The notes: generated by a model from the letters alone, not told the origin. A DNA stretch of 13,122 nt from Gemmatimonadales bacterium UBA7835 (GCA_002500925.1 DLTN01000087.1:22669-35790), one strand, 5' to 3'. Shown: positions 1 through 7,897, counted from the first letter of the stretch. Numbers and translations: made by a program.

Positions 1-2603
1 GCAGCCTGCACTTCGATCATCGCTTTCTTCATCATGTCTGCGGCAGAACCCTGAATCGGCGTGTTCTGTGCGACACGCTCGCCGAACTGTCGGACATTCC
101 AGTTCCCAGCTCTGAGTTCCGGCACATAGCGACGACGTCCCATGAGGGTCTCCACATATCCGACACTCTTAGCCATCTCAACCTGCTTGTCTAAGAACCC
201 TCGCACGCCGGAAAACCGTTCAAAGTAGGTTCCTATGAACTGCTTTGCCTCTTCGCGAGATATGCCGAGCTGCTGTGCCAGTGAAAAGGGACCCTGACCG
301 TATAGCGTTGCGAAGTTTACGGTCTTGGCCTGGTTCCGCATCCCTCCGCTTACTTCGTCTACAGGGACATCGAAAATTACAGAAGCCGTTTGCCTGTGAA
401 CATCGATGCCCTGCTGGAATGCCGTCACAAAAGCGCTATCCTCGGAGAAGTGCGCCATCACGCGAAGTTCGATCTGAGAATAGTCCACGGCGAGAAAAAC
501 GTTGCCTGCTGAAGCAACAAAGCCTTTGCGAATCTCGCGGCCAAGGTCAGTCCTGATCGGGATGTTCTGCAGGTTCGGGGCGCTGGAGGAAAGCCTTCCC
601 GTCGCGGCAACGGTCTGATTGAAGCACGTATGAATCCGGCCAGAGCTAGGATTCACTAGCTGTGGCAGAGCTTCGACATAGGTAGAGCGGAGCTTTTCAA
701 GCTCTCGATACTCCATCATCAGACGCGGAATATCGTGCCCCATGGAAGCAAGCTCTTCAAGAACCGAGGCGTCGGTGGATGGCCCCGTCTTGGTCTTCTT
801 TAGTACCGGCATTTCCAGTTTATCGAACAGGACCTGCCGGAGTTGGGGTGTAGAGTTCAGGTTGAATTCGCCACCCGCAAGTTTAAAAATATCGGACTCG
901 ATCAGGTCAAGTTCGCGCTTAAGCCTCCCTCGCATCGACTGAAAAAAATCATCGTCAATCGCGATCCCGGAGAGTTCCATCCGGCTCAGCATTGGGACCA
1001 GTCGCATCTCAAGATCGGCTAGCAGTTTCGTTAAGCCCGCTTCCTTCACCTTCCCAGCAAGATAGTTCGCGAGCCGACCAGCCAGGTCGACTGCAGAGCA
1101 CAGGTACTCGCTAGCTCGTTCTAGCGGCACTTCAGCAAACAGAACTTTGCTTCGCCCTGATCCTGTTACATCTGAACGATCCAAAGGCTTGTGAGAGAAG
1201 GTCTCCATGCTGAGAGCCCTTAGATCGTGTCCTCGCTTCCCCGGATCTAAAACGTAACTGGCTATCATTGCATCGACCTCGAACCCTGCCAGGGTTACCC
1301 CAGAAACGGCCAGGACTAGGGCCACCTGTTTCAAGTCGTGTCCTGACTTGCCAACCGCCGGATCCTCCAGGAGATCTCTCAGGACCTCAAGTTTCGGATC
1401 TCCTACCCCTGGAAGGATTCGGGTTTCGTTCGAACCCTCCCCCTCGAAGGTCAGCGCAAATGGCTGTGTATGAGCAAACGGCAAGTACCTCGCTATCCCA
1501 CTCTCCACAGAAACAGCCAGTCCTACCAATTCGCCCCGAAGAGGGTCTTCATGAGAGGATTCTGCCGCAATCGAAAAACTCCCAGCCGCTCGAAGCTCGG
1601 CCACCAAAAGCTCGACGTCGGCGAGACTATCAATGATGGCGTAATCGGTCTCCCGCTCCTCAATCTCAACTGAAGCCTGCCCCTGCGTTTCATCTCCCGA
1701 AGACTGAGCGGCCGACGCAAACTGATCGGACAGTCGACGGAACTCTAGTTCGACAAACAAGTCACGGAGTGCCTCGTTGTTGGGTTCTTGCACCCTTAGA
1801 GCCTCGAGATCTAACTCGATTTCAAGGTCGGTCATAATCGTTACCAGTCGCTTCGAAAGACGGACCATGTCCGCATTCTCCGACAGTGACTTGGAGGCAC
1901 GAGGTGGCTTTAACGAATCGGCGTTTTCGATAAGCCGCTCAATGTCCGGATACTGTTCTAGAAGCTTGACCGCAGTCTTTGGGCCAACGCCACGTGCTCC
2001 CGGCACATTATCCGAGGAATCCCCAACTAGCGCGAGATAGTCCGCTACTTGAGACGGTGGTATACCGAACTTTACGTCAGCGTTCTCTTCGGTCACCCAG
2101 TCTGCAGCCACTCCTGAAGATCCGCCTCGTCCAGGGTTCATAAGGTGGATGTGTGGCTGGACAAGCTGGTAGAAATCCTTATCACCGGAAACGATCACCG
2201 CCTCCAGACCCTGTTCGGCCGCCTGTCGAGCGAGCGTTCCAATAACATCATCGGCCTCGTAGCCGTCCAACTCCACAACGGGATCGTTGAAAGCTTCCAC
2301 AATCTGTCGGATGCGACTAAGGCTCTCCCTTAGATCCTCTGGCATCTTCTCACGAGTGGCCTTGTATTCCGGATATTCCTGATCGCGAAACGAATCACCA
2401 GCGTCGAAAACGACGGCGAGATAGTCCGGCTCAAACTGCTCCCGTATATCGAGAAGGAAGCGGGTAAAACCGAACGGGGCTGACGTATTCTCACCAGCTG
2501 CGTTCATGAGCGGACGTTTTATGAACGCAAAGTATGAGCGATAGATCAGCGCATAAGCGTCAACAAGGAATAGGCGCGGACGAGTCTTCGGAGGGATCTG
2601 CAC
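1..2603 (-). CDS. polA: DNA polymerase I, C-terminus cut by window edge
   Basis: Family A DNA polymerase for gap filling, Okazaki primer removal and repair. About 867 residues are visible; the last roughly 50, including the expected polymerase motif C (HDE), lie beyond position 1. The 5'-nuclease domain (about 1-300) shows VDAYALIYRSYFAF, VVFDAG, GYEADD at 114-119, SGDKDF and GDSSDNVPG, so its acidic metal ligands are intact. The 3'-5' exonuclease domain (about 320-510) is present, but three of four catalytic acids are replaced (A346, V427, A504; only E348 remains). The polymerase domain has motif A VDYSQIELR with D707 and an O-helix with K760, F764 and Y768. The residue after F764 is Ala, where many homologues have Gly (NFATLYG). 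Start: an in-frame TAA at 2625-2627 leaves GTG at 2603 as the only usual start before the conserved N-terminus; no clear Shine-Dalgarno is seen. The 209 bases upstream, to the transglycosylase stop, hold no convincing promoter or terminator. Confidence 0.97.
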   Translation of the reverse strand, partial: MQIPPKTRPRLFLVDAYALIYRSYFAFIKRPLMNAAGENTSAPFGFTRFLLDIREQFEPDYLAVVFDAGDSFRDQEYPEYKATREKMPEDLRESLSRIRQIVEAFNDPVVELDGYEADDVIGTLARQAAEQGLEAVIVSGDKDFYQLVQPHIHLMNPGRGGSSGVAADWVTEENADVKFGIPPSQVADYLALVGDSSDNVPGARGVGPKTAVKLLEQYPDIERLIENADSLKPPRASKSLSENADMVRLSKRLVTIMTDLEIELDLEALRVQEPNNEALRDLFVELEFRRLSDQFASAAQSSGDETQGQASVEIEERETDYAIIDSLADVELLVAELRAAGSFSIAAESSHEDPLRGELVGLAVSVESGIARYLPFAHTQPFALTFEGEGSNETRILPGVGDPKLEVLRDLLEDPAVGKSGHDLKQVALVLAVSGVTLAGFEVDAMIASYVLDPGKRGHDLRALSMETFSHKPLDRSDVTGSGRSKVLFAEVPLERASEYLCSAVDLAGRLANYLAGKVKEAGLTKLLADLEMRLVPMLSRMELSGIAIDDDFFQSMRGRLKRELDLIESDIFKLAGGEFNLNSTPQLRQVLFDKLEMPVLKKTKTGPSTDASVLEELASMGHDIPRLMMEYRELEKLRSTYVEALPQLVNPSSGRIHTCFNQTVAATGRLSSSAPNLQNIPIRTDLGREIRKGFVASAGNVFLAVDYSQIELRVMAHFSEDSAFVTAFQQGIDVHRQTASVIFDVPVDEVSGGMRNQAKTVNFATLYGQGPFSLAQQLGISREEAKQFIGTYFERFSGVRGFLDKQVEMAKSVGYVETLMGRRRYVPELRAGNWNVRQFGERVAQNTPIQGSAADMMKKAMIEVQA

Positions 2604-2812
2604 GAGGGCGATCAGGGTCAGGGCTTACGATAACGACCTTGGAATCTACTGACCTAACCCCCAGCCGGCGACGAAACAGCGAATCCAGGATGATATCTCC
2701 CTAGCCCGCTCTCAAAGGTGACACAGAGCGTTTCCTCTCATTACTCCAGCCCTAGAACCCTTATGCTGTCGACGTGCACTTAACCGAATCCCTGCATATG
2801 GACTATTCTGGG

Positions 2813-5122
2813 TCAGTCCTGTCCATAAAGAGCCCGGTAGATGGCCAGATTGCGTCTTACGTTCTTTACGTATCCGCGAGTCTCTGAGAAGGGGATCCGT
2901 TCCGTAAACCGAACCAGATCCGAAGCCTCAGGATAACGACGCCAACGCGTGGCTCGCGTCGGGCCGGCATTGTAGGCCGAGAGAACGAAAGGCAGCTCAT
3001 CGTCATAACGCCGACTCATCGCGACAAAGAATGCCGACCCAAGGTGGAGATTTACTTCTGGTCGCGTAAGCGACTCTGGGGTAAACCCTTCAGGCCCATG
3101 GGTGCGTGCTAGCTCTGCCCCGGTTGGAGGCATCACTTGCATCAATCCGATGGCACCCGCATGACTTACGATATCGGCCTTGAATGCCGACTCCTGCCTG
3201 ATAATCGCAGCCATCATGAAAGGACTTATCCCCCAATCCTCGGCCGCTCTACTAACCAATTCCCGATAGGGAAACGGATACGTGACACGAAGAATCTCCT
3301 GGTCCCAGGCTCCTTCATCCCGAAAAAGCGCCCAGCCGAGATTGATCCCGTCTATCGTATAGCCGCGTTCGATCAAAGCCTCCGCTAAACCCAACCTCGG
3401 CCCTCTCTCACTGCCCGCCCGATCCCGAAGACGTGTGATCTCGGAATTAGCACCTTTCTCCAACCCGGTTTCCGAGAGAAGATCAAGCCGCTCCAGGCCT
3501 TCCTCTAACCATCTTGGCTTAGTCGAGGCAGGTCCGCCTGCAACATTCAGTATGAAAGGGATGTCCAGAAGGTCAGATGCCATAGCAGCGTAATAATCGA
3601 CCGGCTGAGTAAGTACGTGGTTTAGTTGAGTCTCAGCGAGAGTCGTATCCCCGAGTTGCAGGCGGGTGCTGCCGGCCCAGTATCCCGCCTCCTGCCAACG
3701 ACGGCCGTCAGGGAAATCACGCAAATATGCCTCAAAGACATCAGCGGCAGCTTCGAGGTCGGACTCACGCAAATAGATCTGCCCAGAGCGCATGCGAGCC
3801 TGCCCCGCGCGTGAGTGTGTGCGAACGTTCTCAGCCAAGAACGCGTATCGGTCTAATGCGAGTGTTAGGTCACCGCGCGCTTCGGCGTTGCTGCCCACAC
3901 TCCAAGCTACTTCTGCTGCCTCACCACTTGAAGGATACTCCTCAAGCAGCCATCTCCGGAGCGTGCTGACTTGGGGGGACATTCCCTGTCGTCTTCTCAT
4001 CTGGGCCCAAACTTCTAGGTTCCGTGCTCCGATCCGCGCGTCATTGGTCGTCTCGCGTATTGCACGAAACTCAGCAAGCGCCTCTTCCTGACGACTTTGC
4101 ACAGTAGACATGAGCCGGGCGCGCTCAACTCGGCTCGACTCAGGAAAAACGGGGAGCCCAACTGCCGCCATTGAAGACGCCCGGTCATATCCCGTTAGGG
4201 CTCGGCTTCCATCGCCTGCCCTGTCGAGAATCCTTGCCATCTCGAGAGTTTTCTGGAATCCATGCCCTCCTAGGTCCATCAGGCTCTTGGCAGCGCGGAT
4301 CCTGACGGAAGCATCCCCTTTATCGAAACCGTCCATGAGTAGAGCACGGCCAGCCACCGCATCCCCCGACCTGATCCTCAACCTACCGAGCTCAACCAGA
4401 GCACTAGCATGCCGATCGTGCTCGTGTCTTTCGACCAGAGAAGCAAAGACTCGCTCAGCAGCCGCGTGATCGCCTAGCTCTATAAGTGCATCCGCCTCGA
4501 CCCGCCACACGTCAGCTACTGCCGCGGGCTCAACTATCTGCCGCAGGAGCAGCCGCACTCCGTCAACATCACCATAGTCAGCAGCTACGAGGGCGAGTTC
4601 GGCCGCTAGCCAACTTCTTGCATGCGGAACACTTCTCAGATCCCGAATCGTAGCCAAAGAACCTTCACGGTCACCCGCGAGCCACAGGCTTCGAGCTAAA
4701 CGCACACGTACTGAAGTGGCAGTCGTATCGTCAGCACCCGCCAATCTGAGGTAAGTCTGATATGAGGATGCCGCAGACGCCCAATCCTCAGCATGCTCGT
4801 GGGCCCGACCAAGCAAGACGAAGCCCTCGCCCCCCATCTTTTCCTCTAACCAACTCACACCGCTGAGAACTGCTACCACAGCAGCCCAGTTTTCCCAGCC
4901 CGCCTCGGCCTTGGCAAGGATTAGTATGTCATCTGGAGAACCGTTTTCAGCGCCCTCCGCTCGGAGCAGCCGCGCAGCATGCCAAAAACGCCCCGCTGCC
5001 AGTTCGGCTTGCGCGGAATCGGAAACCGATAGCTCGCCTGTCCCAGCCACGTAGTCAGTTTGAAGCGTGGTCCCGGCTAGAAGAAGAACACACAGAAAAA
5101 CGCTGGAGACGCGAAGGCCCAT
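2813..5122 (-). CDS. Periplasmic lytic murein transglycosylase (TPR superhelix plus SLT domain)
   Basis: Predicted to cleave the MurNAc-GlcNAc bond of peptidoglycan with 1,6-anhydro product formation, acting in the periplasm. The N-terminus (MGLRVSSVFLCVLLLAGTT) is a Sec-type signal peptide without a lipobox cysteine. Residues of about 30-570 are rich in TPR-like helical pairs (for example AGRFWHAARLL, GDLTLALDRYAFLAEN, SDLEAAADVFEAYLRDFPDG), like the ring-shaped U domain of Slt70. The C-terminal 140 residues are a transglycosylase SLT domain: RQESAF with catalytic Glu644, then AGAIGLMQVMP and AYNAGP near 716-721. Length (769 aa) is a little above E. coli Slt (about 645). An in-frame TTG lies one codon upstream of the ATG I chose; neither has a clear Shine-Dalgarno. 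It follows a strong terminator, so it should have its own promoter. TATAGT (complement of 5173-5178) could be the -10, but I see no good -35. It reads in the same direction as polA. Family is clear; assignment to slt itself is not. Confidence 0.93.
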   Translation of the reverse strand: MGLRVSSVFLCVLLLAGTTLQTDYVAGTGELSVSDSAQAELAAGRFWHAARLLRAEGAENGSPDDILILAKAEAGWENWAAVVAVLSGVSWLEEKMGGEGFVLLGRAHEHAEDWASAASSYQTYLRLAGADDTTATSVRVRLARSLWLAGDREGSLATIRDLRSVPHARSWLAAELALVAADYGDVDGVRLLLRQIVEPAAVADVWRVEADALIELGDHAAAERVFASLVERHEHDRHASALVELGRLRIRSGDAVAGRALLMDGFDKGDASVRIRAAKSLMDLGGHGFQKTLEMARILDRAGDGSRALTGYDRASSMAAVGLPVFPESSRVERARLMSTVQSRQEEALAEFRAIRETTNDARIGARNLEVWAQMRRRQGMSPQVSTLRRWLLEEYPSSGEAAEVAWSVGSNAEARGDLTLALDRYAFLAENVRTHSRAGQARMRSGQIYLRESDLEAAADVFEAYLRDFPDGRRWQEAGYWAGSTRLQLGDTTLAETQLNHVLTQPVDYYAAMASDLLDIPFILNVAGGPASTKPRWLEEGLERLDLLSETGLEKGANSEITRLRDRAGSERGPRLGLAEALIERGYTIDGINLGWALFRDEGAWDQEILRVTYPFPYRELVSRAAEDWGISPFMMAAIIRQESAFKADIVSHAGAIGLMQVMPPTGAELARTHGPEGFTPESLTRPEVNLHLGSAFFVAMSRRYDDELPFVLSAYNAGPTRATRWRRYPEASDLVRFTERIPFSETRGYVKNVRRNLAIYRALYGQD

Positions 5123-5203
5123 CAAGCTCGAACTCGTTACTGGTTAGGAAAAGCGAATGGAAGAGTGACTCTACTATACACTTGCCTCTTCCCGTTCTTA
5201 TAC

Positions 5204-5234
5204 AAAAAAAGAGGCCGCCCCTAAGGGCGGCCTC
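5204..5234 (-). terminator. Rho-independent terminator after the exbB/tolQ-like gene
   Basis: Read on the minus strand, a perfect 10-bp G+C-rich stem (gaggccgccc / gggcggcctc, plus-strand 5211-5220 and 5225-5234) with a 4-base loop is followed at once by seven T (5204-5210). It begins 27 bases past the stop of the exbB/tolQ-like gene. It should end that transcript and insulate the downstream transglycosylase and polA. On the plus strand the stem is not followed by a T run, so it is directional. Confidence 0.95.
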
Positions 5235-5261
5235 CAGTAAAACGTTTGTCCTGCGCCGAGG

Positions 5262-5954
5262 TTAACCAGCCCTACCCGCTTCCATGGCATGCAGTGTGTC
5301 GACCATCTTCTGCGCCGACTCCTCCATATCAATAACAAGGCCGTCTATCTTCGCCACGAAGAAGTTGTGGCCAACCGACACAGGGATGGCGATTGCCAAG
5401 CCCGCCGCGGTTGTCAACAGTGCCACCTTAATACCGCCGGCAACCAGTGTCGCCTCAACCTCACCGGCCGCTTCAATCGACTGGAAGGCAATGATCATCC
5501 CGATCACAGTACCTAGGAAGCCGAGGAGTGGGGCAATGTTCGTGAGGGTCGCGAGAACAACCAGGCCCTTCTCGAGCTTACTCATCTCAATCAGGCCTTG
5601 GTTTTCAATCGCCTTCATCACCCGTTCCGTACCTTCTTCGTGACGCTCAAGGCCGGCTTGAAGGATGTTAGCGGCAGGAGAGTCACTCTCGCTCGTTAGC
5701 GCGATAGCTTCGCTGAGGCGCTGTTGAGAAATAAGCTCATCCACATCCGACAAAATCCGCTTCGTCTTAGAGGCCTTAGCCTGTAATGAGATGAACTTCA
5801 CGATGATGACCAAGATCCCCAACAGAAAACAAACCAAGAGGGGATAACGCATGAACCCCATGCCTTCCCAGTTTACCGCCACTTGGTCTTGCCACGTGAG
5901 AGTTGGGGCATCCATGCCCGGTATCTGCAATAGGGCCGCGTACAGTTGGACCAA
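5262..5954 (-). CDS. MotA/TolQ/ExbB-family proton channel subunit
   Basis: Inner-membrane subunit of a proton-driven motor of the ExbB/TolQ type, which powers TonB-dependent uptake or Tol-Pal envelope work. With the start chosen here it has 230 residues. A first membrane helix lies at about 38-55 (YPLLVCFLLGILVIIVKF), then a cytoplasmic loop, a second helix at about 130-158 with NIAPLLGFLGTVIGMI, and a third at about 177-200 with ALLTTAAGLAIAIP. The conserved Thr residues of helices 2 and 3 are present. The open frame extends to a GTG at 6008, but a GGAGGTT Shine-Dalgarno at 5958-5964 sits 5 bases before TTG at 5954, and the upstream part falls in a stem-loop, so I prefer TTG. No ExbD/TolR gene is adjacent: the terminator follows 27 bases downstream and the upstream gene is an octanoyltransferase. 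Whether it is exbB, tolQ or a relative cannot be settled from sequence alone. Confidence 0.92.
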   Translation of the reverse strand: MVQLYAALLQIPGMDAPTLTWQDQVAVNWEGMGFMRYPLLVCFLLGILVIIVKFISLQAKASKTKRILSDVDELISQQRLSEAIALTSESDSPAANILQAGLERHEEGTERVMKAIENQGLIEMSKLEKGLVVLATLTNIAPLLGFLGTVIGMIIAFQSIEAAGEVEATLVAGGIKVALLTTAAGLAIAIPVSVGHNFFVAKIDGLVIDMEESAQKMVDTLHAMEAGRAG

Positions 5955-5957
5955 CGA

Positions 5958-5964
5958 AACCTCC
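5958..5964 (-). promoter_or_regulatory. Shine-Dalgarno that sets a TTG start
   Basis: The minus strand reads GGAGGTT here. Five bases separate GGAGG from TTG at 5954, a normal spacing. No comparable site lies before the longer GTG start at 6008. This supports the shorter 230-residue ExbB/TolQ-like protein. Confidence 0.7.
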
Positions 5965-5996
5965 AGCCGATGTTCGTAGTTGCTAATCGTTAGACA

Positions 5997-6026
5997 GCCC
6001 TTCCACACCAGACAGCATGGAAGGGC
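5997..6026 (-). other. Stem-loop in the leader of the exbB/tolQ-like gene
   Basis: A perfect 9-bp inverted repeat, gcccttcca at 5997-6005 and tggaagggc at 6018-6026, encloses a 12-base loop. No T run follows on either strand, so it does not look like a terminator. It lies 43 bases upstream of the preferred TTG start and downstream of the candidate promoter at 6044-6072, so it would be in the 5' leader RNA. It could stabilise the message or bind a regulator; the function is unknown. Confidence 0.5.
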
Positions 6027-6043
6027 GGGGTCAAGAGGCTCGC

Positions 6044-6072
6044 AACATGGCAGGGGGCTAAAAAGGTGTCAA
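6044..6072 (-). promoter_or_regulatory. Candidate sigma-70-type promoter for the exbB/tolQ-like gene
   Basis: On the minus strand a perfect -35 TTGACA (complement of 6067-6072) is followed after 17 bases by CATGTT (complement of 6044-6049), which keeps only three of six -10 consensus bases (A2, T3, T6). It would give a leader of about 80 bases that contains the 9-bp stem-loop. The -35 is convincing, the -10 is weak. Confidence 0.35.
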
Positions 6073-6223
6073 GCCCATCAGTAGCTGAGTTTTTTCTTGT
6101 TCCTGCATGACAAAACAACAGCCCACGCCGAGTTGACAGGCTAATGCCGCACCCCTCGCCCCAAATAGCACTGCTGCCCTGCACGAAACTGGTCCAGGCC
6201 GTGCTCGTAACATTAGCGTACTA

Positions 6224-7018
6224 TCATCGTCTCCACGTCCACTGGTCGGCCGCATACCGCGATTCCACCAGCTGTGTGCACATCCTCTTCTCGTCCGCTG
6301 AGTATTCGCCCTCAGCCCAACCTCCCCCAAAACATTTTTTCATCGAGCCCACCACTGCATCCACGACTCGTTCCATATCAACCTCACCTATCTGTTCTGA
6401 AAGGGTTGCTGGCTGGTGGTGACTCGTAGATAGGCCAATCGTCGACAGCAGAGTTTGGTCTCCGGAAATCATAATAGACCCATGCTGTAGAAGAGCTCCG
6501 CCGATCCTAGCCTGAGCGCTACCAATGAGCTTGCGGCCATTGGCGATAACCTCTCCCTCAGCTGGACTCTGAAAGCACGGTCCGGCGCTCAAAGGGAGTG
6601 CACGCTCATTCGGATCTCCATGAATGTCCGCCACGGTCCCCAACGACCGGACCGCATTTAGTAGTGCGTGATTAAGAACACGATATGTCTCTCTGGCGCC
6701 ACCAAGTGCACGGGACGGGACGGCGACGGCGTAGGTCAGCTCCTCATCGTGGAGGACAGCCCTGCCTCCCGTCGGGCGACGAACTAGATCGATATTCCTT
6801 AGCTGGTCGCTGTCTGGGCTGTAAACCCCTAGCACTGGCTCATTCCTGCCAAACGATATTGTAGGACGCTTCCAAGTGTAGAGGCGAAGCACCGCTGGCG
6901 GTGCTGCCGAACCCTTTCCGGAGCTAGGACCTCCCTGTGCAACGCTGTGTGCTAGGGTGTGGTCCGCAGCCATGTTCTCCGCGCCCGCTCGAGCGGGATC
7001 GCGGAAGACGCGCCACAA
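6224..7018 (-). CDS. lipM: Octanoyltransferase of the LipM type (BPL/LplA/LipB superfamily)
   Basis: Transfers octanoate from octanoyl-ACP to a lipoyl-domain lysine, the first step of lipoate assembly, in the cytoplasm. The 264-residue length is close to LipM of Bacillus. The N-terminus WRVFRD...AENMAADHTLA matches the family start. RRPTGGRAVLHDEELTYAV at 80-98 is the substrate-pocket motif, and GRKLIGSAQAR with Lys163 is the conserved acyl-binding lysine segment, followed by LLQHGSI. A cysteine, Cys148, in GPCFQSP lies where LipM has its catalytic Cys (150 in B. subtilis). This argues for an octanoyltransferase rather than an ATP-dependent lipoate ligase. The start is TTG at 7018; no ATG or GTG precedes the conserved WR, and the Shine-Dalgarno is weak. 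It begins 26 bases after the UPF0173 gene, in the same direction as gcvH-gcvP, whose GcvH is the expected substrate. A role as LipL-like amidotransferase or as ligase is less likely. Confidence 0.85.
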   Translation of the reverse strand: MWRVFRDPARAGAENMAADHTLAHSVAQGGPSSGKGSAAPPAVLRLYTWKRPTISFGRNEPVLGVYSPDSDQLRNIDLVRRPTGGRAVLHDEELTYAVAVPSRALGGARETYRVLNHALLNAVRSLGTVADIHGDPNERALPLSAGPCFQSPAEGEVIANGRKLIGSAQARIGGALLQHGSIMISGDQTLLSTIGLSTSHHQPATLSEQIGEVDMERVVDAVVGSMKKCFGGGWAEGEYSADEKRMCTQLVESRYAADQWTWRR

Positions 7019-7044
7019 AAGATCACAAGTCCCAGAAACGTCGT

Positions 7045-7725
7045 TCAGAATTCTAGAATGTCACCCGGTGCCATGACCCGCACCTTAGCGCGATCACCCA
7101 CCTTCTCCGCAAAGGCAGCCGCGTCCTGCTCGATCGGAGGCCAAGTATCATAGTGACACGGAATCACCACCTTGGGTTCGATGAACTCAACAGCTGTTAC
7201 GGCATCATCTGGGCCCATCGTGAACCGATCACCTATCGGGAGAACCGCAACATCTACTTTGCCTTTGAGTAATTGCATGTCCGTTAAGAGTGCGGTGTCG
7301 CCGGCGTGATAAAAACGTTCACCGGAACTGAAGTTGATCAAGATCCCCGCCGGAAGCGTCGTGAACGCCTCGGCACCCGGCAAATTCACCATACCCCCGT
7401 GTAACGCGGCCGTGAGCTTCACATAACCAAACGGATAATGAACCCCACCACCAATATGCTGCGGGCTAGCATTCAAGCCCTGACTTTCTAGGAAAGATGC
7501 GATCTCGAAAGTCGCGATGCACGTAGCACCGGTGCGCTCGGCCAATCCAATCAGGTCCGCCACGTGATCGTAATGCCCATGCGTGACTAGGATATAGTCG
7601 GCTTCAATGTCGTCTAGCGAACCCAAAAAGTGAGGGTTCTCACTGAAGAAAGGATCGATCACAAGCTTGCTATCCGCAGTATGGATAGACACGGTGGCGT
7701 GGCCGTGGAAAGTGAGCTGTGGCAT
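7045..7725 (-). CDS. UPF0173-family metal-dependent hydrolase (metallo-beta-lactamase fold)
   Basis: A 226-residue single-domain protein of the metallo-beta-lactamase superfamily with the usual UPF0173 length and N-terminus (MPQLTFHGHATVSIH). The metal-binding signature THGHYDH gives H49, H51, D53 and H54. Further ligands are likely H140 and D143 (YHAGDT) and H191 (PCHYDTWP). No signal peptide or membrane segment is seen, so it should be cytoplasmic. The substrate is not known for this family, and the sequence does not reveal it. It sits between gcvP (159 bases upstream) and the lipM-like gene (26 bases downstream), so it is probably cotranscribed with the latter. The ATG start at 7725 fits the family N-terminus, but no Shine-Dalgarno is visible before it. 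A thioesterase-like role near lipoyl metabolism would be speculation. Confidence 0.92.
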   Translation of the reverse strand: MPQLTFHGHATVSIHTADSKLVIDPFFSENPHFLGSLDDIEADYILVTHGHYDHVADLIGLAERTGATCIATFEIASFLESQGLNASPQHIGGGVHYPFGYVKLTAALHGGMVNLPGAEAFTTLPAGILINFSSGERFYHAGDTALLTDMQLLKGKVDVAVLPIGDRFTMGPDDAVTAVEFIEPKVVIPCHYDTWPPIEQDAAAFAEKVGDRAKVRVMAPGDILEF

Positions 7726-7839
7726 ATGAGTGAGTGTTTTAGGTCTAACCCTTGTGGCCCAGGATCAGTGACGCCCTTCGATGGGGGCCGCTCATCCAGA
7801 ACCGTGTGATGGCTAGGAAACTTGTTTGACTATGCAATG

Positions 7840-7897
7840 AAAAACCGAATTGAGGTCCTGTGACTGCACCCATGGCTCAGCCCCTCAACTGACCTCA
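7840..7897 (-). terminator. Possible weak terminator at the end of gcvP
   Basis: On the minus strand TGAGGTC (complement of 7891-7897, overlapping the last gcvP codons) can pair with GACCTCA (complement of 7851-7857) around a 33-base loop. Five T (7840-7844) follow after 6 bases. The long loop, modest stem and the gap before the T run make this a weak candidate. If real, it would separate gcvH-gcvP from the UPF0173-lipM pair. Confidence 0.2.

Noticed and set aside
1268..1636. Plus-strand open frames opposite polA
   Set aside because: They lie antisense to a clear family A polymerase, have low-complexity Arg/Pro/Ser-rich translations, no ribosome-binding sites and no recognisable motifs.
2707..2730. 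6-bp inverted repeat (cgctct / agagcg) in the spacer between the transglycosylase gene and polA, considered as a terminator
   Set aside because: The stem is short with a 12-base loop and no T run on the minus strand, so it cannot be supported as a terminator for the leftward unit.
3626..4469. Several plus-strand open frames opposite the lytic transglycosylase gene
   Set aside because: They overlap one another and the coherent minus-strand gene, and their translations look like frame shadows.
6133..6138. Plus-strand TTGACA as a rightward promoter
   Set aside because: No acceptable -10 occurs 16-18 bases downstream, and no rightward gene follows.
5990..6330. Small minus-strand open frames between the lipM-like and exbB/tolQ-like genes
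   Set aside because: No homology recognised, no good ribosome-binding site, and they overlap the candidate promoter, the leader hairpin and the lipM 3' end.
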